NCBI RefSeq assembly: GCF_029211125.1
Contig: NZ_JARGEN010000025.1
Span: forward strand, 1 to 64,000
Direction: 5' to 3'
Origin: Curvibacter soli
Lineage (GTDB): Bacteria; Pseudomonadota; Gammaproteobacteria; Burkholderiales; Burkholderiaceae_C
DNA length: 64,000 nt
The number at the start of each line of letters is the position of its first letter. Within the stretch, counting starts at the first letter, position 1. This document shows, one piece after another, positions 48,876 through 58,985 of the stretch. The translations under genes and the position numbers were made by a program. The notes beneath the pieces were generated by a model. That model was not told the origin of the DNA and searched no databases. It saw only the letters and a program-made list of their open reading frames with translations.

Positions 48876-50611
48876 CAGAACGACTCCTCCACCGGGTTGG
48901 CGACGATCTGCGGCTGCACGCTGAGGTCGGGCGGCACGCCCATCATGCGCAGCGTCTGCTGCACCACCTCGCCGAACACCGGACCGGCAACGGCGCCGCC
49001 GTAGTAGGCGCCGGCGCCCGGCTCGTCGATCATCACCGCGACGATGATGCGCGGCTTGTCGATCGGCGCCATGCCGGTGAACCACGCGCGGTACTTGCCG
49101 CTGGCATAGCCCTTGCCGGCCTGCTTGCGCGCGGTGCCCGACTTGCCGCCGATGGAATAGCCCACGGTCTGGGCCCTCTGCCCCGTGCCGCCGGGGCCTG
49201 CGGCCAGCCACAGCATGTGCCGCACCTCGGCGGCGTTGTCGGGCGTGAACACGGGCGTGCCGATCGCCGGCCCGGCGCTCTTGAGGATGGTGGCGGGGAT
49301 GACGCTGCCCTCGTGCGCGAACGCGGTGTACGAACGCGCCATCTGGAACAGCGAGGCCGACAGGCCGTAGCCGTAGGACATGGTGGCCTGCTCGATGGGC
49401 CGCCAGCTCTTCCAGGGCCGCACGCGCCCGGTCACGGCGCCGGGGAACTGGAGCTGCGGCTTCTGGCCGAACCCCAGCGCGGTGAAGCTGTTCCACATCT
49501 CCTGCGCCGACAGGCGCTGCGAGATCTTGGTGGCGCCGATGTTGCTGGACTTCTGAATCACACCTTCCACCGTGAGCACGCCGTAGTTGTGGGTGTCGGT
49601 GATGGTGGCGCCGGTGACGGTGTAGCGCCCCGGCGTGGTGTCGATGATGGTGGAAGGCTTGACGCGGCCCAGCTCCAGCGCAGTGGCGATGGTGATGGGC
49701 TTCATGGTCGAGCCGGGCTCGAAGGTGTCGGTGAGCGCGCGGTTGCGCAGTTGCTCGCCGCTGAGGTTCTGGCGGCGGTTGGGGTCGTAGCTCGGGTAGT
49801 TGGCCAGCGCCAGCACCTCGCCCGTGGCGGTGTCGAGCACCACCACGCTGCCGGCCCGAGCCTTGTTGGCGACCACCGCGTCGCGCAGCTTCTGGTAGGC
49901 GAAGAACTGCACCTTGCTGTCGATGGAGAGTTGCAGGTCCCGGCCATCAATGGGCGGCACGTCCTCGCCCACGCCCTCGACCACGCGGCCCAGTCGGTCC
50001 TTGATGACGCGGCGCGAGCCGGCCTTGCCGGCCAGGTCGCGCTCGAACGCCAGTTCCACGCCTTCCTGGCCCTTGTCTTCCACGTTGGTGAAGCCCACCA
50101 TGTGCGCGACCGCCTCACCCTCGGGGTACTGGCGCTTGTATTCCTTGCGCTGGTAGATGCCCTTGATGTCGAGCGCGGCGATCTTCTTCCACACCTCTTC
50201 GTCGACCTGGCGCTTGATCCAGACGAAGGTCTTGTCCTCGTTGGCGAGCTTCCTGTCCAGCTCGGCCTGCGGCATGTCGAGCAGGCGCGCGAGCTGCCCC
50301 AGCTTGGCGGCGTCGCGCTCCACGTCCTCGGGAATGGCCCAGACGCTGGCCGCCGGCACGCTGGAGGCCAGGATGAAGCCGTTGCGGTCGAGAATGCGCC
50401 CCCGGTTGGCCGGCAGCTCCAGCGTGCGCTCGAGCCGCACCTCGCCCTGGCGCAGGAAGAAATCGTTGTCGATCACCTGCACGTAGGCGGCACGGCCGGC
50501 CAGCCCGAAGAAGCCCAGCGCCAGCGCGGCCACGATGAACTTGCTGCGCCACACCGGCGTCTTGCTGGCCAGCAGCGGGCTCGATGCGTACTGGACGCTG
50601 CGGCTTCTCAT
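48875..50611 (-). CDS. ftsI: Peptidoglycan transpeptidase FtsI (PBP3)
   Basis: Septum-specific class B penicillin-binding protein that cross-links new peptidoglycan. It is 578 residues. A membrane helix lies at about 24-46, then a pedestal domain. Catalytic motifs are STMK (301-304, Ser nucleophile), SSN (355-357) and KSG (490-492). The start at 50611 ([17 protein letters not shown]) overlaps the ftsL stop (ATGA); longer upstream readings are unlike the family. Confidence 0.96.
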   Translation of the reverse strand: MRSRSVQYASSPLLASKTPVWRSKFIVAALALGFFGLAGRAAYVQVIDNDFFLRQGEVRLERTLELPANRGRILDRNGFILASSVPAASVWAIPEDVERDAAKLGQLARLLDMPQAELDRKLANEDKTFVWIKRQVDEEVWKKIAALDIKGIYQRKEYKRQYPEGEAVAHMVGFTNVEDKGQEGVELAFERDLAGKAGSRRVIKDRLGRVVEGVGEDVPPIDGRDLQLSIDSKVQFFAYQKLRDAVVANKARAGSVVVLDTATGEVLALANYPSYDPNRRQNLSGEQLRNRALTDTFEPGSTMKPITIATALELGRVKPSTIIDTTPGRYTVTGATITDTHNYGVLTVEGVIQKSSNIGATKISQRLSAQEMWNSFTALGFGQKPQLQFPGAVTGRVRPWKSWRPIEQATMSYGYGLSASLFQMARSYTAFAHEGSVIPATILKSAGPAIGTPVFTPDNAAEVRHMLWLAAGPGGTGQRAQTVGYSIGGKSGTARKQAGKGYASGKYRAWFTGMAPIDKPRIIVAVMIDEPGAGAYYGGAVAGPVFGEVVQQTLRMMGVPPDLSVQPQIVANPVEESF

Positions 50612-50898
50612 GGCCGCCCCCCGTCCTGCGCCTGCGACGCATGCACGTACTGCGTGATGGCCGGCGTGGCGTTGCGCATCTGCAGTTGCGTGCGCGCCAG
50701 GCTTTCCACGCGCAGCGGCGTGGCCTGGGCCCGCTTCTCGACCTGCAGGCGCTCGTTGTCCACTTCGAGCTGGCGCGCCTGGACATGCGCGCGGTCCAGC
50801 TCGGTGTAGAGCCGGCGCCACTCGTACTGCGTGCGCACCAGCCACAGCGCGCTGGCGATGAGCGCCAGCAGCAAAACGGCGCTGATCCGGTTCGTCAT
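50608..50898 (-). CDS. ftsL: Cell division protein FtsL
   Basis: A small bitopic membrane protein of the FtsQLB complex. It is 96 residues: a membrane helix (about 6-22), then a periplasmic coiled coil (about 25-70, [20 protein letters not shown]). It overlaps rsmH and ftsI by 4 bases on each side. Assignment rests on fold, size and cluster position, because FtsL sequence is weakly conserved. Confidence 0.9.
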   Translation of the reverse strand: MTNRISAVLLLALIASALWLVRTQYEWRRLYTELDRAHVQARQLEVDNERLQVEKRAQATPLRVESLARTQLQMRNATPAITQYVHASQAQDGGRP

Positions 50899-51833
50899 GC
50901 GGCCTCCGTGCGCTCGGCCACGCGCATCACGGCGCTGCGCGCGCGCGGGTTGGCGGCGATCTCGTTTGCGCCGGGCTTGATGCGCGCGATGGCGCGCAGC
51001 CGCATGGGCTTGGGCGGCGCGAACGGCGCGCGGCGGTCGAACGCCTCGCGCGCGTTGTGCGCGATGAAGGTCTTGACGATGCGGTCTTCGAGCGAATGGA
51101 AGCTGATGACCACGAGGCGCCCTCCAGGCTGCAGCACGCGCAGGCTCGCGTCTAGCGCCTGTTGCAGCTCTTCAAGCTCGGCGTTGATGAAAATCCGAAA
51201 AGCCTGAAATGTGCGCGTTGCAGGGTTCTGGCCCGGCTCGCGGGTTTTGACCGCACCAGCCACGAGCTCGGCCAGTTCGGCGGTGCTTGAAATTGCACCC
51301 CGCTCCTGTCGGCGCGCAACAATCGCCTTTGCAATGGGGCCAGCAAACCGTTCTTCACCGTAGTCACGTATCACCTCCGCGATCTGTTGCACGTCCGCAC
51401 CGGCCAACCACTGCGCCACGCTTTCACCGCGCGTGGTGTCCATGCGCATGTCCAGCGGGCCGTCGAATCGGAAGCTGAAGCCGCGCCCGGGGTTGTCGAT
51501 CTGGGGCGAGCTGACCCCCAGGTCCATCAGCACGCCGGCCACGCTGGCCGGCGCCATCTGGCCCAGGTGGGCGAAGCCTTCGTGGCGGATCGAGAAGCGC
51601 GGATCCGCGATGGCCTGCGCGCAGGCGATGGCCTCGGGGTCCTTGTCGAACGCGACCAGCCGCCCGGCCTGCGCCAGGCGCGAGAGGAGCAGGCGCGAAT
51701 GGCCGCCGCGGCCGAACGTGGCATCCACATAGGTGCCCGCTGCCGCATCCGCATTGCCGAGGTCCGCAGCGCCCAGAAGAGACGCGACCGCTTCGTTCAA
51801 CAAGACGGTGGTGTGTTGCCACTGGTTATCCAC
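50895..51833 (-). CDS. rsmH: 16S rRNA (cytosine-1402-N4) methyltransferase
   Basis: Methylates N4 of C1402 in 16S rRNA near the P site. It is 312 residues. [14 protein letters not shown] opens the protein. [19 protein letters not shown] is the SAM motif [21 protein letters not shown] is conserved, and [16 protein letters not shown] closes the fold. The start at 51833 lies 9 bases after mraZ. Bases about 51181-51420 have visibly lower GC (about 61 percent) than the flanks, which may be a recombined segment. Confidence 0.96.
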   Translation of the reverse strand: MDNQWQHTTVLLNEAVASLLGAADLGNADAAAGTYVDATFGRGGHSRLLLSRLAQAGRLVAFDKDPEAIACAQAIADPRFSIRHEGFAHLGQMAPASVAGVLMDLGVSSPQIDNPGRGFSFRFDGPLDMRMDTTRGESVAQWLAGADVQQIAEVIRDYGEERFAGPIAKAIVARRQERGAISSTAELAELVAGAVKTREPGQNPATRTFQAFRIFINAELEELQQALDASLRVLQPGGRLVVISFHSLEDRIVKTFIAHNAREAFDRRAPFAPPKPMRLRAIARIKPGANEIAANPRARSAVMRVAERTEAA

Positions 51834-51842
51834 CGTCTGCTT

Positions 51843-52271
51843 TCAAAAAGAGAAGTCCTTGAAGACGTCGGGCATCTCGCCCTGCATCGCCTGCGCTTCC
51901 TGCGCCTCGTAGGCCGCCTTGTCCCACAGCTCGAAGTAGTTGCCCATGCCGAGCAGGATGGCGTCCCGGGCGATGCCCGCGGCCTCGCGCAGCTCAGGCG
52001 AGACCAGCACGCGGCCCGTGCCGTCCATGTCCACATCCATGGCATTGCCCAGGAAGATGCGCTTCCACCACTGGGCCGACATGGGGAGTTGGGCGATGCG
52101 CTCGCGGAACTTCTCCCACTCCGGGCGCGGGAAGACCATGAGGCAGCCGTGCGGGTGCTTGGTGATGGTCAGCGAGCCGCCTGCGGTGGCGCTGAGTACG
52201 TCGCGATGCCGGGTGGGGACGGAAAGCCGCCCCTTGGCATCCAGACTGAGCGATGACGCACCTTGGAACAC
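51843..52271 (-). CDS. mraZ: Transcriptional regulator MraZ
   Basis: A DNA-binding protein with two AbrB-like domains that represses its own dcw promoter. It is 142 residues. [20 protein letters not shown] (about 2-21) and [18 protein letters not shown] are the two swapped-hairpin repeats. The start is GTG at 52271; an in-frame stop just upstream excludes a longer form. A ladder of four AGTG sites lies 55-90 bases upstream. Confidence 0.95.
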   Translation of the reverse strand: MFQGASSLSLDAKGRLSVPTRHRDVLSATAGGSLTITKHPHGCLMVFPRPEWEKFRERIAQLPMSAQWWKRIFLGNAMDVDMDGTGRVLVSPELREAAGIARDAILLGMGNYFELWDKAAYEAQEAQAMQGEMPDVFKDFSF

Positions 52272-52326
52272 GCTTCATTGACCTTTGTTGATCGCCTGGG
52301 AAGTCCGCGAAAGCGGATTTCCAAGG

Positions 52327-52385
52327 CACTTTTCACCACTAAATTGCACTTTTTTGCACTGTAGCAGGAAAAGTCGATCCGGCAA
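52327..52385 (-). promoter_or_regulatory. dcw promoter with MraZ-type operator
   Basis: On the minus strand, -35 TTGCCG (52380-52385), a 16-base spacer and -10 TACAGT (52358-52363). AGTG occurs four times at exact 10-base spacing (52357-52360, 52347-52350, 52337-52340, 52327-52330). The spacing equals that of the TGGGN repeats bound by MraZ in E. coli, so autoregulation is likely. The sequence is read by eye. Confidence 0.7.
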
Positions 52386-52716
52386 GGGGGCCCGCAACAA
52401 ATTTTTGCAATGAAATCAAGGACTTAGGAAGTTGCCCTGCCACAGGCAATCCAGCAAAAGTCTATGCGCATGAAGCACTTAGGGAATCGAGTGAAAGTGA
52501 TTCCTGAAGGAATCCCTCCGCCGCCCACGCCTCTGGAAAGGGCGTGGCAGGAGCCGCAATCGAAGGCCGGGTACGCGCCCCCCTGCTCTTGCACGCTGCG
52601 CGATCACTGCCACGCAGGATCGCCTGCATCGTCATGCGGAGCCACCGGCAGCGCCTATTTCTGCAAGGTACGCGCTCTGGGGCATGCCGCGCAAGCCGCG
52701 ACCCCTTTCGGATGCC
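52386..52716. other. Intergenic stretch between dcw promoter and element D3
   Basis: About 330 bases with no convincing gene. It contains an inverted repeat CCACGCC-CTCTGGAAA-GGGCGTGG (about 52525-52548) and a shorter one, GATTCCTGAAGGAATC (about 52499-52514). These might be hairpins, but neither has a T-tract. Confidence 0.4.
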
Positions 52717-52720
52717 CTAG

Positions 52721-52878
52721 TGCAGTGTTCAACGCTAAGCAGCACATGAAACCGCGCCTTTTGCCGCATGGCGGCGTTGCAAATCCTCGCGATAGCGACG
52801 GCTATCGCTGTGGTTTGCGCCTTGCCCTGCGCCAAAACGCATCGCTTTTATTGGTGCCGCCAAGCATCGAACACTGCA
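52721..52878. mobile_element. Miniature element, family 2, copy D3 (158 bp)
   Basis: Borders CTAG at 52717-52720 and 52879-52882. The sequence is nearly the same as D1 and the repaired D2. The right CTAG contains the stop codon of hslU. Confidence 0.9.
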
Positions 52879-54198
52879 CTAGAGGATGTAGCGCGACCAG
52901 TCCTCGTTCTGGCTCAGCGCTTCGAGCCGCGCGTTCACGTAGGCCGCGTCGATCGCCACGGTCTGGCCGGCCAGGCGCACGGCGTCGAAGCTCACCTCGT
53001 CGAGCAGGCGCTCCATCACGGTCGAGAGGCGGCGCGCGCCGATGTTCTCGGTGCGCTCGTTGACGTCGAAGGCGATGCGGGCCAGGCGGGTGATGCCCTC
53101 GGGCGTGAAGGCCAGCGTGACGCCCTCGGTGGCCAGCAGCGCCTGGTACTGCTTGACCAGCGACGCATGGGTCTGCGTGAGGATGGCCTCGAAGTCCTGC
53201 ACCGAGAGCGACTGCAGCTCCACGCGGATCGGGAAGCGCCCCTGCAGCTCGGGAATCAGGTCGCTGGGCTTGCTCAGGTGGAACGCGCCCGAGGCGATGA
53301 ACAGGATGTGGTCGGTGCGAACCATGCCGTACTTGGTGGAAACCGTCGTGCCTTCCACCAGCGGCAGCAGGTCACGCTGCACGCCCTGGCGCGAGACGTC
53401 GGCGCCGCTGGTTTCCTGGCGCGCGGCCACCTTGTCGATCTCGTCGATGAAGACGATGCCGTTCTGCTCCAGCGCGGTGATGGCCTGGGTCTTGATCTCG
53501 TCCTCGTTGACCAGCTTGGCTGCCTCTTCGTCCACCAGCAGCTTGAACGCCTCGGCGATGCGCAGCTTGCGCGTCTTGCGCTTGGCACTGCCCATCTGGC
53601 CGAACATGCCGCGCAACTGCTCGGCCATCTCCTCCATGCCCACGGGGCCCATGATCTCGAACTGCGGCGCGGGCGCCGCCAGGTCGATTTCGATGTCCTT
53701 GTCGTCCAACTGGCCCTCGCGCAGTTTCTTGCGGAATGCCTGCCGCGCGGCACCGTCGGGCGCGGGCTCGCCGGTGCGCGCGGGCGGGATCAGCACGTCG
53801 AGGATGCGATCCTCCGCGGCATCCTCGGCGCGCACGCGGACCTTGGCGCTTTCCGCCTGGCGCACCTGCTTGACCGCCACTTCGGCCAGGTCGCGGATGA
53901 TGGTATCGACGTCCTTGCCCACGTAGCCCACCTCGGTGAACTTGGTGGCCTCGACCTTGATGAACGGCGCGTCGGCCAGCCGCGCCAGGCGCCGCGCGAT
54001 CTCGGTCTTGCCGACGCCGGTGGGGCCGATCATGAGGATGTTCTTGGGCGTGATCTCGGGGCGCAGCTTCTCGTCGACCTGCTGGCGGCGCCAGCGGTTG
54101 CGCAGCGCGATGGCCACGGCGCGCTTGGCCTCGGCCTGCCCGACGATGTGGCGGTCGAGTTCGGAGACGATCTCCTGCGGGGTCATGGAGAAGGACAT
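52879..54198 (-). CDS. hslU: HslU, ATPase of the HslUV protease
   Basis: AAA+ unfoldase that feeds proteins to HslV. It is 439 residues. [20 protein letters not shown] starts the protein, GPTGVGKTE (58-66) is Walker [11 protein letters not shown] Walker B, and [21 protein letters not shown] the C-domain. The last residues EDWSRYIL dock into HslV. The stop TAG is part of the CTAG border of element D3. It lies 112 bases after hslV, with a dispersed repeat between. Confidence 0.97.
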   Translation of the reverse strand: MSFSMTPQEIVSELDRHIVGQAEAKRAVAIALRNRWRRQQVDEKLRPEITPKNILMIGPTGVGKTEIARRLARLADAPFIKVEATKFTEVGYVGKDVDTIIRDLAEVAVKQVRQAESAKVRVRAEDAAEDRILDVLIPPARTGEPAPDGAARQAFRKKLREGQLDDKDIEIDLAAPAPQFEIMGPVGMEEMAEQLRGMFGQMGSAKRKTRKLRIAEAFKLLVDEEAAKLVNEDEIKTQAITALEQNGIVFIDEIDKVAARQETSGADVSRQGVQRDLLPLVEGTTVSTKYGMVRTDHILFIASGAFHLSKPSDLIPELQGRFPIRVELQSLSVQDFEAILTQTHASLVKQYQALLATEGVTLAFTPEGITRLARIAFDVNERTENIGARRLSTVMERLLDEVSFDAVRLAGQTVAIDAAYVNARLEALSQNEDWSRYIL

Positions 54199-54224
54199 AG
54201 GGGTGGCGCGAAGAGAGGATGGAA

Positions 54225-54300
54225 AGAAAGTTTCAGCTATTCTTTTAATAGCTGCCAGCGCAGTTACATCAAGCGCCGAGGCCGGATTTTCTTATTGAAA
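54225..54300. repeat. AGCTAT/AGCGC dispersed repeat between hslV and hslU, copy R8
   Basis: On the minus strand, TTTTCAATAAGAAAATCCGG, CCTCGGCGCTTGATGTAACT and GCGCTGGCAGCTATTAAAAG match the family. It fills most of the 112-base gap, so the leader of hslU includes it. Confidence 0.65.
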
Positions 54301-54310
54301 ACCACGGCGC

Positions 54311-54859
54311 TCAGTCGAGCGTCTCGATCGTGTGGTGCATGTTGGTGTAGATGCACAGCTCGCCCGCGATACCGAGCGACCGCTCGACGACCTCGCAGGC
54401 GGGCATGTCGGTGTGGTCCAGCAGTGCCTTGGCCGCAGCCTGGGCATAGGCGCCACCCGAGCCGATGGCGACGATGCCGTGCTCGGGCTCCAGCACGTCG
54501 CCGTTGCCGGTGATGATGAGCGATGCCTCCCTGTCGGCCACGGCCAGCATGGCTTCGAGCCGGCGCAGCACCCGGTCGGTGCGCCAGTCGCGGGTCAGCT
54601 CGATGGCCGCGCGCACCAGTTGGCCCTGGTGCTTCTCCAGCTTGGCTTCGAAGCGCTCGAACAGCGTGAAGGCGTCGGCGGTGGCGCCGGCAAAGCCCGC
54701 CAGCACCTGGCCGTGGTGCAGCTTGCGCACCTTGCGGGCGGTACCCTTGACGACGATGTTGCCCAGTGTCACCTGGCCGTCGCCGCCGATGGCCACCTGC
54801 GCGCCGCCAGCGGTCTGCCGGCGCACGCAGACGATGGTTGTACCGTGAAAAGATTCCAT
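54311..54859 (-). CDS. hslV: HslV, peptidase of the HslUV protease
   Basis: Proteasome-like threonine peptidase, 182 residues before processing. MESFHG is removed so that the Thr of TTIVCVRRQ becomes the nucleophile. [20 protein letters not shown] and [18 protein letters not shown] are conserved. The start at 54859 is chosen because the family starts a few residues before TTI. It precedes hslU on the same strand. Confidence 0.96.
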   Translation of the reverse strand: MESFHGTTIVCVRRQTAGGAQVAIGGDGQVTLGNIVVKGTARKVRKLHHGQVLAGFAGATADAFTLFERFEAKLEKHQGQLVRAAIELTRDWRTDRVLRRLEAMLAVADREASLIITGNGDVLEPEHGIVAIGSGGAYAQAAAKALLDHTDMPACEVVERSLGIAGELCIYTNMHHTIETLD

Positions 54860-54954
54860 AGCTGTTCCATGTGGCGCCGGTCGGCGCGATTGCAAGCGCC
54901 GGCCATGCCGGGGCGAATGCGCGGGTGGCTCGAGGGCCCGCCGCCAGTTGCGGG

Positions 54955-56697
54955 TCAGTTGCGGCGCGGAATGACCAGCGCGTGCTCGTTGATGCCGAGC
55001 ACGTTGAAGAAGATCGCCACCAGCCGGTGCATGTTGCGGAAATGCACGCGCGCGCCCTCGGCCTGGCGCGCGGCCACCCAGTTGAGTACCGAGCCTGCGG
55101 CGGAAAAGTCCACGCGTGCCAGCCCGTCGCAGGCCACCACCAGCACGCGGCGCTGCTGGGCCTGGCCGTCGAACCGCGCCAGGGTTTCGCTCGCGTCGCC
55201 CAGCACCAGCCCGCTGAGTTCGAGCGCGGGTGGCTCCTGCGTGTCGAACAGCGAGGAGAGCGGCGCATCGCTGCCGGGCACCGATTCGGGCCCGCCTGCC
55301 ACCAGGGACTGCTCGGCCATCTGACCCTCGACGCCCTCGACCAGCGCCACGCATTCGCAGCGCACCGGCTGCCACGAGGGCGGCGAGACCTCGTAGGTCA
55401 CGCAGTAGTCGAGCGCCACGAGGTCGAAGTCGTCGGCGCGCCCGAGCAGCCGCAGTATCTCCAGCCGCAGCCGCCACCAGTCCTGCGACACGGTCGCGTC
55501 GCCCGAGGGCGTGTGCGCCTCCAGTTGCCCCAACAGCGCGTCCGTGCCGATGAAGCGCAGTTGCACCGGCTGCTCGGCCCAGGACGCCGCCAGGCTGGCC
55601 AGCGGCGCGACGGCAGGAGGCTCGATCGCGGTCAGCGCGCTCCACGTCAGGGTCCACGGCGGCACGGCGCGCGCCAGCGCCGCCTGCAGCGCCGCGACCG
55701 TGGAGATACTGACCGCCGACGGCGCGCGCCAAGTGAATGCGCGCGCCACGCCCGGTGCGGCAGGTGCGCCGTTCGCCGCCGCCAGCAACGCCGGGTCGCC
55801 CAGCATTTCGGGCAGCGAGAACCACAGCGGCGCCGAGCGCCCGAAATGCTGGGCGAATTCGATCGCCTTGCCCTCGAAGCGCTCATGCTGGCCGGTGGCG
55901 CGGTAGAGATCGAACAAGGTCATCCACACTTCTTCGCTGCCCGGCGCCGGCTGGGCCGCCAGCACTTCGAGCAGGCTGGCCTCGGCGCCCGCGATGTCGC
56001 CGTTGGCGAAGCGGATTGCCGCCTCTTCCAGCTCGGGGTCGTGGACGAAGGATGGGGCCTCTACCACCACGGGCTCGGCGGCGGGGACAGGCGCCGCGGC
56101 TGCCGGCGGCGGCGTGAAATCGGGCTCCAGCGGTGCCAGCAGCGGCGCGAGCGCGCGCGCATCCAGGGTCGGGGATACCGACGCCGGCAGCGTGGTGGCA
56201 TAGGCGCCCAGGTCCGACAGTGGCGCCGTGAGTGGCGCGCCGGGCGCGCTTTCAAGGGGAATGTTGGAAGACGGCGCGATGGAGGGCGGCCCATCGGCGG
56301 GCAGCACCGCAGGCGCGCCCTGTTTGGTCTTCCACCACTGCATGGACATCTGCGCCTCGATCTCGTCGATCTTCTTGAGCGTGCCAGCCCGGTCGTCTGG
56401 ACGCGAGGCCATGCTGCTCTGGAAGAACGAGGGGCGGCCCGGATCCTGGTTGGCGCCCTCGGCGGGCCCCTGGCCCACCAGCGCCTCGCGGCGGCGCAGC
56501 TTGCGCAGGTGGTCGAACTCGCGGCGGCGCACGAAGTCGTTGCGCCGCTTGCGCTCGATCATCTCCTTGAGCATCTGCTTGCTGTAGTTGCTGTCGTGCT
56601 CCATGTCCGACTGTTCCAGGTCGGCCCAGTGGACGGTGGGGTTGCGCACGAACTTGACAACCTTGGACAACAAGCCGGGGGTGGAATCCTTGCTCAT
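54955..56697 (-). CDS. Large protein with C-terminal STAS-like domain
   Basis: A 580-residue cytoplasmic protein of unknown function. Residues 1-100 are basic and helical ([20 protein letters not shown]). About 115-240 is low-complexity Pro/Ala, and about 225-275 looks TPR-like ([20 protein letters not shown]). The last about 90 residues resemble a STAS domain ([20 protein letters not shown]). It lies between dksA and hslV on the same strand, an arrangement I recall from related genomes but cannot verify. A role in stress signalling is a guess. Confidence 0.65.
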   Translation of the reverse strand: MSKDSTPGLLSKVVKFVRNPTVHWADLEQSDMEHDSNYSKQMLKEMIERKRRNDFVRRREFDHLRKLRRREALVGQGPAEGANQDPGRPSFFQSSMASRPDDRAGTLKKIDEIEAQMSMQWWKTKQGAPAVLPADGPPSIAPSSNIPLESAPGAPLTAPLSDLGAYATTLPASVSPTLDARALAPLLAPLEPDFTPPPAAAAPVPAAEPVVVEAPSFVHDPELEEAAIRFANGDIAGAEASLLEVLAAQPAPGSEEVWMTLFDLYRATGQHERFEGKAIEFAQHFGRSAPLWFSLPEMLGDPALLAAANGAPAAPGVARAFTWRAPSAVSISTVAALQAALARAVPPWTLTWSALTAIEPPAVAPLASLAASWAEQPVQLRFIGTDALLGQLEAHTPSGDATVSQDWWRLRLEILRLLGRADDFDLVALDYCVTYEVSPPSWQPVRCECVALVEGVEGQMAEQSLVAGGPESVPGSDAPLSSLFDTQEPPALELSGLVLGDASETLARFDGQAQQRRVLVVACDGLARVDFSAAGSVLNWVAARQAEGARVHFRNMHRLVAIFFNVLGINEHALVIPRRN

Positions 56698-56760
56698 GGG
56701 CTGCGGCGTGTCCTCTCTGGTGCAAACGCGTCAAAAAGCGGGATGGGCAAAGCCGGGCTA

Positions 56761-57516
56761 TCAGTCGCCGAACATCTTCTGCTTCAGCTCGCGGCGCTGC
56801 TGTGCTTCGAGCGAGAGTGTGGCCGTGGGCCGCGCCAGCAGGCGGCCGACGCCGATGGGTTCGCCGGTTTCGTCGCAGTAGCCGTAGTCGCCGGCGTCGA
56901 TGCGGGCGATGGACTGCTCGATCTTCTTGAGCAGCTTGCGCTCGCGGTCGCGCGTGCGCAGCTCCAGCGCATGCTCTTCCTCGATAGTGGCGCGGTCTGC
57001 CGGGTCGGGCACCACGACGGTGTCCTCGCGCAGGTGTTCGGTGGTTTCGCCGGCGTTGTTGAGCATGTCCTGCTTGAGCTGCACCAGCCGGTGGCGGAAG
57101 AAGGCGAGCTGCTTGTCGCCCATGTACTCGGTGTCCGGCATGGCCAGGACTTCGGCTTCGGTGAGCTGATCGGCGGACTTGGTCTTCCAGTTGTTCGCCA
57201 GCTTGGGGTCTTTCTTCGGGGCCACGGGGGGCGGCGCGGAGAGTATCGAGGTCATGGTGGGTATGGTGATGGCCTTGGCGGCAATCGCTGCCGTTGGTGC
57301 TGTTGATGGTACGGGGATTTGCCCGCCGCGTGAAGCGAATGCGCTCGCAGGAGGGGCCTTGGTTGCCGCGCCGGCCTTGTGGGCTGCGGGTTTCGCGGCG
57401 GCAGCCGGCGGGGTCGAGGGCTGGGGATTCTTTCCTTTGACTGCGGGGGCGCTGCGCACGGCAGCCGAGAGGGCGGTCTTGTGGGCGGCGGGCGCTTTGC
57501 CGGACGGTGCTTTCAC
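56761..57516 (-). CDS. dksA: RNA polymerase-binding protein DksA (zinc-site degenerate)
   Basis: Binds the RNA polymerase secondary channel and works with ppGpp on rRNA and amino-acid promoters. It is 251 residues. The true DksA core begins near residue 100 (NWKTKSADQLTEAEVLAMPD), with the coiled coil at about 125-200. The finger reads GYCDETGEPIGVG and TATLSLEAQQRREL, so only one of the four usual cysteines remains. The first about 90 residues are an Ala/Pro/Lys-rich extension. The start is GTG at 57516 with GAGGAG 8 bases upstream; ATG within MTSILSAP is an alternative. Confidence 0.9.
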   Translation of the reverse strand: MKAPSGKAPAAHKTALSAAVRSAPAVKGKNPQPSTPPAAAAKPAAHKAGAATKAPPASAFASRGGQIPVPSTAPTAAIAAKAITIPTMTSILSAPPPVAPKKDPKLANNWKTKSADQLTEAEVLAMPDTEYMGDKQLAFFRHRLVQLKQDMLNNAGETTEHLREDTVVVPDPADRATIEEEHALELRTRDRERKLLKKIEQSIARIDAGDYGYCDETGEPIGVGRLLARPTATLSLEAQQRRELKQKMFGD

Positions 57517-57702
57517 GTGCTGTCTCCTCGCAGAACAGGCGCCTGCACGGGCGGGGTTGCAGCCGTGCGTGGGCGGATGCGGGCACCGGGGCCGGGTGCT
57601 TTATCGGCGCGCGATTGTATAGGTTCGGGCCAGAGCGCCCCCATGCGTTGCAGAATCGAGACATTCATCGGATTCCCTTCTCGCGGCAACCGGCGGGCTA
57701 AC

Positions 57703-58758
57703 TCAGACCAGGCATTGTTCCAAACCCTGCAGGAAGATGTCCTTGGGCAGGTCGATGCCGATGAACACCATCTTGCTCAGGCGCGGCTCGTCCGCGCCCC
57801 ACTGCGGGCCCAGGTCGCTGCCCATGAGCTGGTGCACGCCCTGGAAGATCACCTTGCGCTCGGTGCCCTGCATGTTCAGTACGCCCTTGTAGCGCAGCAT
57901 GCGCGGGCCGTAGATGTTGACGATGGCGCCGAGGAAGTCCTCGAGCTTGGCCGGGTCGAACGGGCGCACGGACTTGAACACGAAGCTCTTCACGTCGTCG
58001 TCGTGGTGATGGTGATGGCCGTGTTCGTGGCCATGCTGGTGCGAGGGGTGGTCGCAGTGCTCGCCCTCGCCATGCGCGTGGTCATGGTGTGCATGCTCGT
58101 CCTCGGCCAGGAAGTCGGGGTCGATGTCGAGCTTGGCATTGAGGTTGAAGCCGCGCAGGTCCAGCACCTCCGACAGCGGCACCGCGCCGAAGTGCACGGC
58201 CTTGATCGGCGCGCGCGGGTTCATGTGCTTCAGGCGGTGGATCAGCGCCTCGGTCTCCGCGGGCGCCACCAGGTCGGTCTTGGAGAGGAATATCTGGTCG
58301 GCGAAACCCACCTGGCGCTGGGCCTCCACGCGGTCGTTCAGTTGCTGGGGCGCGTGCTTGGCGTCCACCAGGGTGATGACGGAATCGATCAGGTAGCTCT
58401 CGGCGATCTCGTCGTCCATGAAGAAGGTCTGGGCCACGGGGCCGGGGTCGGCCAGGCCGGTGGTCTCGATCACCACGCGGTCGAAGTCGAGCAGACCCCG
58501 GCGCTTCTTGGCCGCGAGCAGTTGCAGCGCCTCGCGCAGATCCTCGCGGATGGTGCAGCAGATGCAGCCGTTGCTCATCTGCAGGATCTGCTCCTTCGAC
58601 TCGGTGACCAGGATGTCGTTGTCGATGTTCTCCTCGCCGAACTCGTTTTCGATGACGGCGATCTTCTGGCCGTGCGACTCGGTGAGCACGCGCTTGAGCA
58701 GCGTGGTCTTGCCCGAGCCCAGGAAGCCGGTGAGGATGGTGACGGGGATGAGGGACAT
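57703..58758 (-). CDS. COG0523 (CobW/Zng-type) GTPase metallochaperone
   Basis: A 351-residue G3E GTPase. Walker A is GFLGSGKTT (11-19), the metal-binding CXCC is CICC (65-68), and SKTDLV is the guanine motif. A His/Asp-rich loop (about 216-252, DHPSHQHGHEHGHHHHHDDD in its middle) suggests zinc or another metal. The C-terminal CobW_C domain follows. Family members deliver zinc or cobalt to target enzymes. It lies next to a DksA that needs no zinc. Confidence 0.88.
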   Translation of the reverse strand: MSLIPVTILTGFLGSGKTTLLKRVLTESHGQKIAVIENEFGEENIDNDILVTESKEQILQMSNGCICCTIREDLREALQLLAAKKRRGLLDFDRVVIETTGLADPGPVAQTFFMDDEIAESYLIDSVITLVDAKHAPQQLNDRVEAQRQVGFADQIFLSKTDLVAPAETEALIHRLKHMNPRAPIKAVHFGAVPLSEVLDLRGFNLNAKLDIDPDFLAEDEHAHHDHAHGEGEHCDHPSHQHGHEHGHHHHHDDDVKSFVFKSVRPFDPAKLEDFLGAIVNIYGPRMLRYKGVLNMQGTERKVIFQGVHQLMGSDLGPQWGADEPRLSKMVFIGIDLPKDIFLQGLEQCLV

Positions 58759-58985
58759 GGGGAAAAAGGCCTCGGCAGGTGCGGCCAGGCCCGCATACGC
58801 GGGCTCTGGCGAAAGGGGTAAGCAGAGCCCCCCGGAAGGTGGGGAGTCTAGCGGCGAAATCAAGCTCCTGCCGGCCACGGGAAACGGGCCCACCCGCAGT
58901 GTCATGCGCATGCGCTACATTGCATTGGGCCGGTCGGCCCCATTCTCGTCTCCTTGTCCCCGTTTTTCCCCACGACGCTCCGCCC

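Noticed and set aside
52464-53063. Open frame running across element D3 into the hslU end
   Set aside because: It crosses a mobile element and reads hslU in reverse; there is no family resemblance and no ribosome site.
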